From the NCBI GenBank assembly GCA_963846315.1, contig CAWJVM010000016.1:124001-188000 (forward strand): a DNA stretch of 64,000 nt, written 5' to 3'. The notes beneath the pieces were generated by a model. The model saw nothing but the letters and a program-made list of their open reading frames with translations. It did not search any database and had not been told where the DNA came from. The stretch's first letter is position 1. Each line of letters opens with the position of its first letter. The translations under genes and the position numbers were made by a program. This stretch comes from RPQJ01 sp963846315 (GTDB lineage: Bacteria; Pseudomonadota; Gammaproteobacteria; Steroidobacterales; Steroidobacteraceae). Shown piece after piece: positions 51,889-62,092 of the stretch.

Positions 51889-54800
51889 TCAACCGCTGGT
51901 GGCCAGGGTCAAGGTGCCACGCTGCCGCTGCCATGGCGCCGGATAGGCCTCAAACCCCTCCGCAACTGCGAAACCCTTCAGTCGTGCCGCACGCTCTACC
52001 GGATGCTCGGCAGGTGCGAGATTGAGCAGCCAACGCGCCGCGCGATACAGGAAACGCAGCAACGTCAGGGTCAGCAAGCCTTCGACAAACGTCACGACGA
52101 AAGCCACGAACGGATTGCCCAACGCTGCGCGCGCCCTGAACTTGAGCTTCGCTCGCTCGCTCGCGATCTCTATGCTGTCGTAGAAGCTCGGGATCACCAG
52201 CAACGTGAGCGCGGTCGAGGTAAGGACCCCACCGATGATGGCCACTGCCATCGGCCGATAGAATTCACCGCCTTCGCCCAGCCCGATCGCCACCGGCACC
52301 ATGCCCGCGACGAGCGCGAACGTAGTCATCAGGATCGGGCGCAGTCGCATGCGGCCCGCGTGCATCAACGCCTCCTCGCGATCGACGCCCTGGGCCTCTT
52401 CCCTGCGTGCGCAGTCGAGCAGCAGGATGGCGTTTTTTGCGACCAGCCCCATCAGCATGATGACGCCGATCAAGCTCATCAGGTTGAGCGTTCCACCAGT
52501 CACGAGCAGCGCGAGCACCACGCCGATCAGCGACAGCGGCAGGGACAACATTACCGGCAAAGGCGCGGTAAAGGAGCCGAACTGCATGACCAGCACCAGG
52601 TACATGACGCCGATACCGAGGACGAGCGCAGTGAGCATCTCGCTGAATATCTCAGCCTGGTCGCGCGAAGCGCCACCCAGGGTCAGGCCGTAACCGTTCG
52701 GAAACTCGATGGCTTTCGCGATCTTCATGGCATCGGCGGTGACTTCGCCCGCAGCGCGCCCCTCGACGTTTGCGGAGACAGTAACCGTGCGCCTGCCATC
52801 CAGATGCTGGATCCTCGCCGGCCCCTTGTCGAGCGTGACGGTTGCGATCTGCTCGAGCGGCACCATCATGTCGGTGCCGGCCACCGCGACGGGGAGGTGC
52901 TCGATATTGCTGGCCGTAACCCGATCTTCGGCGCGCAGGCGTACCGCGACGTCGCGCGATTCGCCCACCGGGTCTACCCAGTCGCCGACCTCCACTCCGG
53001 CGAACGCCACCCGCAAGGCCTGCGCGGCATCACTCATGGAGATCCCGAGCTGGTTGGCCAATCCGCGATCGAGCTCGATGCGGAGTTCGTCCTTGGGCTC
53101 CTGTTCGGAGAGGCCCACATCCACCGCCCCCGGGATGCCACGCATCTTCTCCATGTACGCGTTGGTGATCTCCATGAGACGGCGCGACTCCTCGCCGTAG
53201 AACCGGATTTGCACCGGCTTCTGCGCGCCGTTGTTGAGATCGTCGAGCACGACGTATTCGGCCCCGACCAATTGCTTGAGCAGCACACGCAGGGCGGCCG
53301 CGACTTCGACCGCGGATCGGCTGCGGTCCCGGCTCTTGCCTATGTCCACGTAGATGCGGCCGCCGCCTGCGTTCACCCGGGTGTTGGTGGCCACGGTTTC
53401 AGGCATCGAGCGCGCGAGCTCCGCTGCCTTCTCGACCTTGCCGCGGGCGTATTCGAGACTGGCGCTCGATGGAGTCCGTACTTCGACCGCTATCATGCCG
53501 TAGTCCGACTTCGGCAGGAATTCGCTTCCGCCGATGGTGGCTTGCAACACGAGGGCCAATGCCAGGGTAAGCACTGCAATCCCGGCCATCCACTTGCGGT
53601 GATGCAGGGCCCAGGAAATGACCCTGCCGTAACGGTCTGCCTGATGATCGAACCAACGATTGAATTGCTGCAGATACTTCCCAAGGCCGCGGCGCTCGCT
53701 GTGGGCATAGCCGGGCGGATCGCCCCAGTAGGCCGACAGCATCGGGTCGAGCGTGAAGGAAATAAGCAGGCTGACCAGCACCGAAGTCACGACGGTGACG
53801 CCGAATGGCCGGAACCACTCGCCGGCGCTGCCGCCCATGAATGCCACCGGAACGAATACCGCCACGATGGAGAACGTCGTCGCGGTGACGGCGAGCCCGA
53901 TCTCCGCCGTGCCGTTGCGCGCGGCGGTGACGCGGTCCTCGCCGCGCTCCATGTGCCGGACGATGTTCTCACGCACCACGATCGCATCGTCGATGAGCAC
54001 GCCGATCGCCAGCGACAGTCCCAGCAGAGTCATGAAGTTCAACGTGAAACCTGCGGCCCACACCGCAATGAATGCCGCAATGACCGAGGTCGGCAGCGAC
54101 AGGCTCGTAATCAGCGTCGAACGCCAGGAGTTCAGGAAGGCGTACACGACGAAAATCGTCAGCACGGCGCCGAAGATCAGCGCCTCGACGACGTTGCGCA
54201 GCGAGCTGGAGGCATCCTCGCCACCGTCCATGGTCACGTCGAGCTGGGTCCCCTCCGGCAGGGTCTTGTTGATCTCGGCCACTTCCTTGCGAACGAGCTC
54301 GGCCACGCTTACGGTGCTCGCCTCGCGCGAGCGGATCACGGACACGCCCACGTTTGGGTGACCGTTGCGCAGGCTGATGGTCTCAGGCTCGGCAAAGCCG
54401 TCCTCAACGGTCGCCACCTGGCCCAGCCGAACGATTTCGTTGCCAGCGCGCCTGACCACGACGTCGTTGAATTCGGCCGGTGATTCGATGCGTCCGACCA
54501 GCCGGATGTTCTGCTCGTCGAGGACTCCCTTGACGCGACCCACCGGCGCGGTGGTGTTCTGCGCTCGCAGCGCATTGACCACGTCGCTCACCGAAACGTT
54601 GAACTCACGCAGCTTGTCCGCGTGCAACAGCACCGACAGCTCGCGCCTCAACGAACCTTCGACGTTGACCACGGCGACACCGTCAAGCCCCCGCAGTCGG
54701 TCCGCCAGCACGTCTTCCGCGAGGCGCGAGATCTCGGCGTGAGTCTGCCGTTCCGACGACAGCGCCAGCTCCATGATCGGCTGCGCCGACGGATCGATGC

Positions 54801-55188
54801 GGTAGAGCACCGGCTCGCGCATCTCGATCGGCAACTTGTAGCGCACCGAAGCGATGGCGTTGCGGATCTCGTCGGCTGCCTCCGTCATTTCCTTCTTGAA
54901 GTCAAAGATGATGACGATGCGGGCGTTGCCTTCCGAGGACGTCGAGCGGATCTCGTAGACCTGCGGAATGCTCTGCAGCGCCTTCTCGACGCGGTTGACG
55001 ATCTCCCGCTCCACGGTTTCCGGCGATGCGCCCGGATAAGGAAAATTGACCACCATCACCGGCTGATCGACGTCAGGAATCTGGTTGACACGCAGATTCT
55101 TCAGCGCCAGCAACCCGAGACACATGAGCACGATGACGATCGCAACCGTGGTCACTGGCTGCTTGATGCTGAAATCGGACAGGAACAT
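51889..55188 (-). CDS. RND efflux transporter, HAE1/AcrB-like permease
   Basis: 1099 aa. Starts FLSDFSIKQPVTTVAIVIVL and has 12 membrane segments with two large periplasmic loops. Proton-relay residues occur in IGVLIDDAIVVRENIVRHM (paired Asp in TM4) and conserved FMTLLGLSLAIG. The C-terminal about 60 residues after the last helix form a longer tail than in AcrB. It should export hydrophobic drugs or organic compounds with the adaptor encoded upstream; no TolC gene is adjacent. The adaptor stop and this start are three bases apart. Confidence 0.93.
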   Translation of the reverse strand: MFLSDFSIKQPVTTVAIVIVLMCLGLLALKNLRVNQIPDVDQPVMVVNFPYPGASPETVEREIVNRVEKALQSIPQVYEIRSTSSEGNARIVIIFDFKKEMTEAADEIRNAIASVRYKLPIEMREPVLYRIDPSAQPIMELALSSERQTHAEISRLAEDVLADRLRGLDGVAVVNVEGSLRRELSVLLHADKLREFNVSVSDVVNALRAQNTTAPVGRVKGVLDEQNIRLVGRIESPAEFNDVVVRRAGNEIVRLGQVATVEDGFAEPETISLRNGHPNVGVSVIRSREASTVSVAELVRKEVAEINKTLPEGTQLDVTMDGGEDASSSLRNVVEALIFGAVLTIFVVYAFLNSWRSTLITSLSLPTSVIAAFIAVWAAGFTLNFMTLLGLSLAIGVLIDDAIVVRENIVRHMERGEDRVTAARNGTAEIGLAVTATTFSIVAVFVPVAFMGGSAGEWFRPFGVTVVTSVLVSLLISFTLDPMLSAYWGDPPGYAHSERRGLGKYLQQFNRWFDHQADRYGRVISWALHHRKWMAGIAVLTLALALVLQATIGGSEFLPKSDYGMIAVEVRTPSSASLEYARGKVEKAAELARSMPETVATNTRVNAGGGRIYVDIGKSRDRSRSAVEVAAALRVLLKQLVGAEYVVLDDLNNGAQKPVQIRFYGEESRRLMEITNAYMEKMRGIPGAVDVGLSEQEPKDELRIELDRGLANQLGISMSDAAQALRVAFAGVEVGDWVDPVGESRDVAVRLRAEDRVTASNIEHLPVAVAGTDMMVPLEQIATVTLDKGPARIQHLDGRRTVTVSANVEGRAAGEVTADAMKIAKAIEFPNGYGLTLGGASRDQAEIFSEMLTALVLGIGVMYLVLVMQFGSFTAPLPVMLSLPLSLIGVVLALLVTGGTLNLMSLIGVIMLMGLVAKNAILLLDCARREEAQGVDREEALMHAGRMRLRPILMTTFALVAGMVPVAIGLGEGGEFYRPMAVAIIGGVLTSTALTLLVIPSFYDSIEIASERAKLKFRARAALGNPFVAFVVTFVEGLLTLTLLRFLYRAARWLLNLAPAEHPVERAARLKGFAVAEGFEAYPAPWQRQRGTLTLATSG

Positions 55189-55191
55189 GAC

Positions 55192-56340
55192 CTATCGCTC
55201 CGCAGTCACGGTCGTCTTCTCCGGGCTGCCGGCGAGCCGTGCGGGTTGTCCGTCCTTCAGGCTCGAGCCCGGATGGCGCAGCACGCTGTCACCAGCAGCG
55301 AGACCGCCGTTGACGACGTACTGTCCTGTGCGTGCATCGCGGACGCCGAGATCGAGCTTCACCTTCTGCACGGTGCCGTTCTTGACGCGCCATGCGAAGG
55401 CGCTGTCGCCCTCACGCACCACGGATGCCGCAGGAACGGTAAGCGTCTTTGCGCTGCGCGTCTCGACGCGCCCCTCGGCATATAACCCGGTCACGCCGGG
55501 CTGCTGTTTCGGATCGTCGAAGCGCACCAGAACCTCGACCTGGCGGGTCGCGGCGTTCGCGGCCGGATTCACGCGCGTCACCGTGCCGGCAACGTCGGTA
55601 TCGGCAAAGCCTTGAATGCGGAAGCTGACGCGTTGACCCGCGGCCACCTCCCCGATGCTGTCGGCCGATACTCGGCCTTCGAAGCGCAGGCTGGTCGGAT
55701 CGATGATCTGCATGAGTTCCTTGCCGACCGACGCCGTGTCACCGGCGGAAACCTTCCGCTCGCTGACAATTCCGTCGAACGGTGCACGTACTTCGGTACG
55801 CTCCAGTTGCTGGCGCGCGGTGACCTCGCGTGTGCGCGCCGCCGCTCGCTCGCTTTGCGCGTTGTTGCGCTGAGTCTCGGCGTCCTCGAGCTGCTGCATC
55901 GCGACCATGCCTGTCTCGCGCAACTTGATCATGCGCTGGTATTGACGCTCCGCCTGTTCGAAGGCCTGCGAGGCCGCGCGCGCTGAAGCCTCTGCGGCCG
56001 TCAGGCTGTCGCGGATGGCGTTCGGGTCGAGACGCACGAGCAGATCCCCGCGGCGGACCGGATCGCCGTTCTCCTTGAGGACTGACAGGACTACCGCAGA
56101 CACTTCGGCACGCAGGTCGGCGCGACGCTCCGCTTCGACGGACCCAGTGATAGAAGGCCCGGACGCGAGCGCACTGTTGCTCACCGTAACCAGGTCTTCG
56201 GGAGAAACCAGCAGGGCAACCGCCTCCGCCTTCTCGGGCGTGTCGTCGGTTCCTTTGCTGCAGGCGCCGAGACTCAGCAGGGAATAGGCGATGACAACAG
56301 CTGCACCGGCACGGCAGGCATTTGTGAATTGTGTCGACAA
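55192..56340 (-). CDS. RND periplasmic adaptor lipoprotein (AcrA/MexA-like)
   Basis: 382 aa. The signal ends AYSLLSLGAC, a lipobox, so the adaptor is probably lipid-anchored on the periplasmic face of the inner membrane. Lipoyl halves (VVLSVLKENGDPVRRGDLLV and RTEVRAPFDGIVSERKVSAG) flank a helical hairpin; beta-barrel and membrane-proximal domains follow. It links the permease encoded downstream to an outer-membrane channel. Start is TTG with GAGGA seven bases upstream; no ATG fits the signal peptide. First gene of the pair. Confidence 0.92.
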   Translation of the reverse strand: MSTQFTNACRAGAAVVIAYSLLSLGACSKGTDDTPEKAEAVALLVSPEDLVTVSNSALASGPSITGSVEAERRADLRAEVSAVVLSVLKENGDPVRRGDLLVRLDPNAIRDSLTAAEASARAASQAFEQAERQYQRMIKLRETGMVAMQQLEDAETQRNNAQSERAAARTREVTARQQLERTEVRAPFDGIVSERKVSAGDTASVGKELMQIIDPTSLRFEGRVSADSIGEVAAGQRVSFRIQGFADTDVAGTVTRVNPAANAATRQVEVLVRFDDPKQQPGVTGLYAEGRVETRSAKTLTVPAASVVREGDSAFAWRVKNGTVQKVKLDLGVRDARTGQYVVNGGLAAGDSVLRHPGSSLKDGQPARLAGSPEKTTVTAER

Positions 56341-56653
56341 TCAGTATTCCTCAGCCAGATCCGATTTTTTGACTCACCGGACGACCACAAGGTTGCACGA
56401 CGCGTCAACCCATGCCCGGAGAGTCCGAGACGGGGTGTCCGTGAAGGGCTGCCGGCACACGTACCGACGGCCGGAGATGGGGTCGGCAGTCTAGGCATCC
56501 GTTGATTCGATTGACATATCTTTGCGACAGCCCGTGCATTGGCCGGGTTGGCCTGGTTGGCCATGGCGCTGGCCGGCTGGCCCGGCTGGCCCGGAGCATG
56601 CCGCAGTCGTGCCGAGCGTGCGGTAGAACCGACGGAGCCCCCAGTGGCCGCAA
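56341..56653. other. Intergenic region upstream of the RND operon
   Basis: No gene supported. It holds the promoter region of the adaptor-permease operon (minus strand). A stretch of repeated TGGCC/GGCTGGCCC units at about 56530-56600 is of low complexity. Confidence 0.4.
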
Positions 56654-56654
56654 A

Positions 56655-56679
56655 GCAAAACGGCCCCAGAGGGGCCGTT
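56655..56679 (-). terminator. Intrinsic terminator of tRNA-fMet
   Basis: AACGGCCCC-TCT-GGGGCCGTT followed by TT on the minus strand starts 14 bases after the CCA end. The same hairpin is copied in repeats A, B and C. Confidence 0.88.
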
Positions 56680-56692
56680 CGCTTCGATTCGA

Positions 56693-56769
<77 letters not shown>

Positions 56770-56781
56770 ATCGAGCCGCCT

Positions 56782-56809
56782 ATTATACATAGGCGGCAAT
56801 TCTAATCAA
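56782..56809 (-). promoter_or_regulatory. tRNA-fMet promoter
   Basis: On the minus strand TTGATT (56809-56804) and TATAAT (56787-56782) are 16 bases apart. The expected start is near 56775, six bases before the tRNA. The GC-rich AGGCGGC after the -10 resembles a stringent-control discriminator. The -10 lies in the loop of an 8-bp palindrome (GCCGCCTA/TAGGCGGC, 56775-56797) that could also act as the nuoN-side terminator. Confidence 0.8.
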
Positions 56810-56849
56810 ATCATTCGTCCCCGCGGGCCTGCCAGGCCCGCCAGGAAAT

Positions 56850-58301
56850 TTACGGGATGACTCGCGCGCAAAGCGCTAGCAGCAGGCCCGGAAACAAGCC
56901 GAGCACCAGCACGGCAAGCCCATTCAGGCTCAGCACGAAGCGCATCGCCCTGCCGCCGCCCTGCAACTCTGCCTTTTCCGTCGGCTCGTCGAAGTACATC
57001 AGTTTCACGACGCGCAGGTAGTAGTAGGCGCCGATCACCGAGAACGCCACGGCAACGACGCCCAACCACAGGCTGCCGATGTCCAGCACGGCCTGGATGA
57101 CGGCCAGCTTCGCCCAGAAGCCGACGAACGGCGGCACGCCCGCCATGCTGAACATCAGCATGAGCATGACCGCGGCAAACCACGGGCTGCGCGCGTTGAG
57201 ACCCTTGAAGTCCTCGAGACTGTCGGCTTCGAAGCCCTTGCGCGAGAGCAGGATGATCATGCCGAAGCCACCGACCGACATGATCACGTAGGTGATCGTG
57301 TAGTACAGCGCGGCCTCGTAGCCCTGGCTGGTGCCGGCCAGGATGCCGAGCAGGATAAAGCCGACGTGCGAGATCGTCGAATACGCCAGCATGCGCTTGA
57401 TGTTGGTCTGGGCGATCGCGACGACGTTGCCGACGATGATCGACAGCACCGCGACCATCGTGATCATGTCCTGCCAACCGGTCGAATGCACGGCACCGAG
57501 GCCTTCGGCCAGCAACCGGAACGCCAATGCGAACGAGCCGAGCTTGGGTGCCGCGGCCAGGAACAGCGTCACCGGCGTCGGGGCGCCGTGATAGACGTCC
57601 GGCAACCACGTGTGGAACGGCACGGCGCCGAACTTGAAAGCGACACCGACGACGATGAAAGCCAGGCCGAACAGCAGGCCGATCTGCCCTGCCGGCATCT
57701 GCAGCGCCGCGTTGCTGATGACGCCGAGTTCGAGCGATCCCGTGACGCCGTAAACGATCGACATGCCGTACAGCAGCGCGCCGGAGGCGATCGATCCCAG
57801 CACGAAGTACTTGATCGCGGCTTCGGCCGCGATGCCGGAATCGCGGTCGAACGCGACGAGTGCGTACAGCGATAGCGCCAGCAATTCCACGCCGAGATAA
57901 AGCGTGACCAGACTGTTGGCCGAGATCAGCACCATGATGCCGAGCAGCGCAAAGAGCCCAAGCACGTAGTACTCACCCTTCAGGATGCGCCGCACCTGCA
58001 GGTAACCGTGCCCGTACAGGAATGCGACTGCGACGGCGCCGTACGCCACGATTTTCAGCAGGCTCGACAAGGGATCAGCCACGTACGTGCCGTGCCAACC
58101 GACCGTGCGCTCGGAGAAGCCGGTCACGGTCGTGATCCACGACGCGCCAGCCAGCGTCAGCAACGACAACACGAAGGTGACCCAGCGTGTCCGCTCGGTC
58201 AGGAACAGGTCGACCAGCAGCACCACACAGGTGGCCGCGAGCACGAACATCTCGGGCGCCGCGAGGACGAGATCCAGCTGCGTGATGGATGCCAGGCTCA
58301 T
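56850..58301 (-). CDS. nuoN: NADH-quinone oxidoreductase subunit N
   Basis: 483 aa, about 14 membrane helices, one of three antiporter-like proton-pumping subunits of complex I. FKFGAVPFHTWLPDVYHGAP (with the key Lys and a following His) and LAYSTISHVGFILLG are typical. The ATG overlaps the nuoM stop (ATGA). Last nuo gene; the tRNA-fMet lies 80 bases further on. Confidence 0.96.
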   Translation of the reverse strand: MSLASITQLDLVLAAPEMFVLAATCVVLLVDLFLTERTRWVTFVLSLLTLAGASWITTVTGFSERTVGWHGTYVADPLSSLLKIVAYGAVAVAFLYGHGYLQVRRILKGEYYVLGLFALLGIMVLISANSLVTLYLGVELLALSLYALVAFDRDSGIAAEAAIKYFVLGSIASGALLYGMSIVYGVTGSLELGVISNAALQMPAGQIGLLFGLAFIVVGVAFKFGAVPFHTWLPDVYHGAPTPVTLFLAAAPKLGSFALAFRLLAEGLGAVHSTGWQDMITMVAVLSIIVGNVVAIAQTNIKRMLAYSTISHVGFILLGILAGTSQGYEAALYYTITYVIMSVGGFGMIILLSRKGFEADSLEDFKGLNARSPWFAAVMLMLMFSMAGVPPFVGFWAKLAVIQAVLDIGSLWLGVVAVAFSVIGAYYYLRVVKLMYFDEPTEKAELQGGGRAMRFVLSLNGLAVLVLGLFPGLLLALCARVIP

Positions 58302-59818
58302 GGTCCGACCTTCGTCATCATCATCTGCTGCACCAGTTGCTCGAGGGTCGGCCGCATCACGTCGAGCAGCGGCGCAGGCCACAGGCCGAGCGCGAGCACG
58401 GCGACGGCGAGCACGCCCAGCACGAGAAATTCACGGCCGTTCAGGTCCTGCAATTGCGCGACGTGATCGTTGCCGACGGGACCGAACACCACCCGCTTCA
58501 CGAGCCACAGCGTGTAGGCCGCGCCGAGGATCAGCGTGAGCGCCGCCAGCAACGCGTACCAGAAATTCGCCTTGAAGGCCGCGAGGATCACCAGGAACTC
58601 GCCCACGAAGCCGGAGGTGCCGGGCAAACCCGCGTTGGCCAGGGCAAACAGCACCATGAACGCACCGAAAATCGGCATGGTGTTGATCACGCCGCCGTAG
58701 TCGGCGATCTGCCGGCTGTGCATGCGGTCGTACAGCACGCCGATGCACAGGAACAACGCGCCCGAGATGAGGCCGTGAGAAATCATCTGCACCATTGCGC
58801 CATCGAGCCCCATGGCAGCGCCCTGGACCTGGCCGGTGGCGCGGAAGATCTCGAAGGCGAGGAACGCGCCGAGTGTCACGAAACCCATGTGCGCGATCGA
58901 CGAGTACGCGATCAGCTTCTTCATGTCCTGCTGCACCAGCGCGACGAAGCCGATGTAAACCACGGCCGTGAGCGACAGCGTGATCACGAGCCAGTCGAGT
59001 TCGTGCGCCGCATCCGGCGTGATAGGCAGGCTGAAACGCAGGAAGCCGTAGCCGCCCATCTTCAGCATGATCGCCGCCAGGATCACCGAGCCGCCGGTCG
59101 GTGCCTCGACGTGCGCGTCGGGCAACCAGGTGTGGACCGGCCACATCGGCACCTTGACTGCGAACGCCACCAGGAACGCTGAAAAGATCAGCACCTGCTC
59201 GCGCAGAGTGAGCGGGAGCGCCTGCAGGTCGGCGATCGAGTAGCTGCCGCCCTGCAGGTACATGTAGATCAGCGCCACCAGCATGAGCACCGAGCCCAGG
59301 AAGGTGTAGAGGAAGAACTTGACCGTGGCGTACACGCGCCGCGGCCCGCCCCAGACGCCGATGATCACGAACATCGGGATCAGCATGGCTTCCCAGAGCA
59401 CGTAGAACAGCATCGCGTCGAGCGCCGCGAACACGCCGATCATCAGGCCTTCGAGAATCAGGAAGGCAGCAAAGTACTGTGCCGGACGCTTTTCGATCAC
59501 GGTCCAGCCAGCGATGACGACCAGCGGCGTGATGAAAGCGGTAAGGACGATCAACGGCATCGAGATGCCGTCCACGCCCAGCGTGTACCAGGCGTTGAAC
59601 GCGCCGATCCACGGCTGCTGCTCGAAGAACTGCATCGAGGCGGTCGAGGGGTCGAACTCTCGCCACAGCAGCACGCTGATCGCAAACGTCGCCAGGCTGG
59701 CAGCGAGCGCGAGCCAGCGGCCAACCGCAGCATTGCGCTCGCCGACGAGGAGCAGCAGCACGCCAGCGGCGATGGGCAGCCAGACCAGGAGGCTCAGGAT
59801 GGGCCAGTCGAGTTGCAT
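58298..59818 (-). CDS. nuoM: NADH-quinone oxidoreductase subunit M
   Basis: 506 aa multi-pass membrane subunit with antiporter-like fold. LWEAMLIPMFVIIGVWGG, FAVKVPMWPVHTWLPDAHVE and LIAYSSIAHMGFVTLG carry the proton-channel Glu/Lys residues of NuoM. It lies between nuoL (12-base gap) and nuoN (overlap). Confidence 0.96.
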   Translation of the reverse strand: MQLDWPILSLLVWLPIAAGVLLLLVGERNAAVGRWLALAASLATFAISVLLWREFDPSTASMQFFEQQPWIGAFNAWYTLGVDGISMPLIVLTAFITPLVVIAGWTVIEKRPAQYFAAFLILEGLMIGVFAALDAMLFYVLWEAMLIPMFVIIGVWGGPRRVYATVKFFLYTFLGSVLMLVALIYMYLQGGSYSIADLQALPLTLREQVLIFSAFLVAFAVKVPMWPVHTWLPDAHVEAPTGGSVILAAIMLKMGGYGFLRFSLPITPDAAHELDWLVITLSLTAVVYIGFVALVQQDMKKLIAYSSIAHMGFVTLGAFLAFEIFRATGQVQGAAMGLDGAMVQMISHGLISGALFLCIGVLYDRMHSRQIADYGGVINTMPIFGAFMVLFALANAGLPGTSGFVGEFLVILAAFKANFWYALLAALTLILGAAYTLWLVKRVVFGPVGNDHVAQLQDLNGREFLVLGVLAVAVLALGLWPAPLLDVMRPTLEQLVQQMMMTKVGP

Positions 59819-59830
59819 GATTCTTGGTGC

Positions 59831-61783
59831 TCAGCTTCGCCAGAGGAGCCACGCGAGCAGGACCGAGAGACCAATGATCGTCGCGAAGGCGTAGTGATAG
59901 AGGTAGCCGGACTGCAGGCCGCGGGCAGCCCGGGCCACCCACCCGACCAGCCTCGCTGAACCATTGACCGCCGCACCGTCGATCAAGGCGACGTCACCGC
60001 CCTTCCAGAGCGCGGTGCCGAGCAGGCGGCTGCCGGCCGCCAGGACGTTCTCGTTGAACCAGTCGAAGTAGTACTTGTTCTCGAGCAGCGTATATAGACC
60101 GCCAGCCTTCTCGCGCAGCACGACCGCAAGATCCGGCCGCTTCAGGTACAGGAACCAGGCGAGTGCAACGCCCGCGGCGGCGAGCCACACGGCCGGACCC
60201 ATGAAGCCATGCAGCACGAAAGCGGCCGGCCCATGGAACTCTTCCCCAACGTGGTGCAGCACGTCGTGGTTCCCGGCCACGCTGATCGAGTCGCCGAAAT
60301 AGCCGCCGAACAGCAGCGGTTCGATCGTGAACCAGCCGATGACGACCGACGGGATCGCGAGCAGCACCAGCGGCAGCGTGACGACCCAGGGGCTCTCGTG
60401 CAGGTGCTCCCGGGTGTGGTGATCCATGCGTTCCTTGCCATGGAACGTCATGAACACCAGCCGGAACGAGTAGAACGCCGTGACGAACACGCCGATCAGC
60501 AGGCACCAGTAGGCGTACGTCGCGCCGGGCAGGTGCGAAGCGTGCACCGCTTCGAGCACGGCGTCCTTGGAGAAGAACCCGGCAAAGCCGGGAAAGCCGA
60601 TCAGCGCCAGCGAACCGATCAGCGCAGTCCAGTACGTGATGGGCATGTACTTCTTCAGCCCACCCATCTTGCGCATGTCCTGCTCGTGGTGCATCGCGAT
60701 GATGACCGAGCCGGCGGCAAGGAACAGCAGCGCCTTGAAGAATGCGTGCGTCATCAGGTGGAAGATCGAGCCTGCGTACGCCGAGACGCCGAGATCCGCG
60801 GTCATGTAGCCGAGCTGCGACAGCGTCGAATACGCCACCACCCGCTTGATGTCGTTGTTGACGATGCCGAGGAAACCCATGAACAGCGCCGTCGTCGAGC
60901 CGATCACCAGCACGAAGCTGAGCGCCGTCTCCGACAGCTCGAAGATCGGCGACATGCGCGCGACCATGAAGATGCCGGCCGTGACCATCGTGGCCGCGTG
61001 GATCAGCGCGGAAATCGGCGTGGGGCCTTCCATCGAATCGGGCAGCCAGACGTGCAGCGGCACCTGCGCCGACTTGCCCATGGCCCCGATGAACAAGCCG
61101 ATGCAGATCACCGTGGCGGCCTGCCAGGCATGGCCTGAGAACAGTTCGAACGTGCTGCCGGCGATCTTGTCGGCCTGCGCGAAAATCTCGGAGTACTGCA
61201 GCGAACCGGTCAGGTGCACCAGGCCGGCGATGCCGAGCAGGAAGCCGAAATCGCCGACGCGGTTGACCAGGAACGCCTTCATGTTGGCACGGATGGCCGA
61301 CGGCCTGGTGTACCAGAAGCCGATCAGCAGGTAGGACACCACGCCCACCGCTTCCCAGCCGAAGAACAGCTGCATCAGGTTGTTCGCCATCACGAGCATC
61401 AGCATCGCGAACGTGAACAGCGAGATGTAGCTGAAGAACCGGGTGTAGCCCGGGTCGTCGCGCATGTAGCCGATGGTGTAGATGTGCACCATCAGCGAGA
61501 TGAAGGTCACCACGACCATCATCAGCGCCGAGAGACGGTCGACCAGGAAGCCGACCTGCATCTGGATGCCGTCGCTCACGAGCCACGTGTAGACCGCGCC
61601 GTCGAACACGGGAGCGCCGTTCACCAGGCCCAGCAGAACCTTGATCGAGAGCGCGCAGGAGACGGCCACGCCCGCAATCGTCAGGCTGTGCGTCGCCGTG
61701 CGGCCTATGCGCCGGCCAAGGAATCCCGCGATGACCGACGCAATCAGCGGCGCCAGGACGATGGTGAGCAGCGTCTGTTCCAC
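59831..61783 (-). CDS. nuoL: NADH-quinone oxidoreductase subunit L
   Basis: 650 aa, the longest antiporter-like subunit, with about 16 helices and the C-terminal lateral amphipathic helix region (SRLLGTALWKGGDVALIDGA). GWEAVGVVSYLLIGFWY and KSAQVPLHVWLPDSMEGPTP are signature stretches; VAYSTLSQLGYM is also conserved. Three-base spacing from nuoK. Confidence 0.96.
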   Translation of the reverse strand: MEQTLLTIVLAPLIASVIAGFLGRRIGRTATHSLTIAGVAVSCALSIKVLLGLVNGAPVFDGAVYTWLVSDGIQMQVGFLVDRLSALMMVVVTFISLMVHIYTIGYMRDDPGYTRFFSYISLFTFAMLMLVMANNLMQLFFGWEAVGVVSYLLIGFWYTRPSAIRANMKAFLVNRVGDFGFLLGIAGLVHLTGSLQYSEIFAQADKIAGSTFELFSGHAWQAATVICIGLFIGAMGKSAQVPLHVWLPDSMEGPTPISALIHAATMVTAGIFMVARMSPIFELSETALSFVLVIGSTTALFMGFLGIVNNDIKRVVAYSTLSQLGYMTADLGVSAYAGSIFHLMTHAFFKALLFLAAGSVIIAMHHEQDMRKMGGLKKYMPITYWTALIGSLALIGFPGFAGFFSKDAVLEAVHASHLPGATYAYWCLLIGVFVTAFYSFRLVFMTFHGKERMDHHTREHLHESPWVVTLPLVLLAIPSVVIGWFTIEPLLFGGYFGDSISVAGNHDVLHHVGEEFHGPAAFVLHGFMGPAVWLAAAGVALAWFLYLKRPDLAVVLREKAGGLYTLLENKYYFDWFNENVLAAGSRLLGTALWKGGDVALIDGAAVNGSARLVGWVARAARGLQSGYLYHYAFATIIGLSVLLAWLLWRS

Positions 61784-61786
61784 GAC

Positions 61787-62092
61787 TCAGCCCCTCATCG
61801 CGTCGAGGTCTTCGACGTTGATGCTGCGCCGCTCGCGGAACAGCACGACCAGGATCGCCAGGCCGATCGCGGACTCGGCGGCGGCGACAGTGAGGATGAA
61901 GAACACGAAAACCTGCCCGGACAGGTCGCCGAGGTACTGCGAGAAGGCGATGAAGTTGAAATTCACCGACAGCAACATCAGCTCGATGCACATCAACAGC
62001 AGCAGCACGTTCTTGCGGTTGATGAAGATGCCGGCGACCGCGAGGCTGAACAGGATGCCGGACAGCAGCAGGACGTGGGACAGCGGAATCAT
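61787..62092 (-). CDS. nuoK: NADH-quinone oxidoreductase subunit K
   Basis: 101 aa with three membrane helices, the standard size. The conserved glutamates in the middle helix and loop (CIELMLLSVNFNFIAFS and AAAESAIGLAILV) belong to the proton path. Its start overlaps the nuoJ stop by four bases. Confidence 0.95.
   Translation of the reverse strand: MIPLSHVLLLSGILFSLAVAGIFINRKNVLLLLMCIELMLLSVNFNFIAFSQYLGDLSGQVFVFFILTVAAAESAIGLAILVVLFRERRSINVEDLDAMRG

Noticed and set aside
51832..54483. 883-codon plus-strand open frame opposite the RND permease
   Set aside because: His/Arg/Gln-rich shadow of a clearly real gene on the other strand; no family resemblance.
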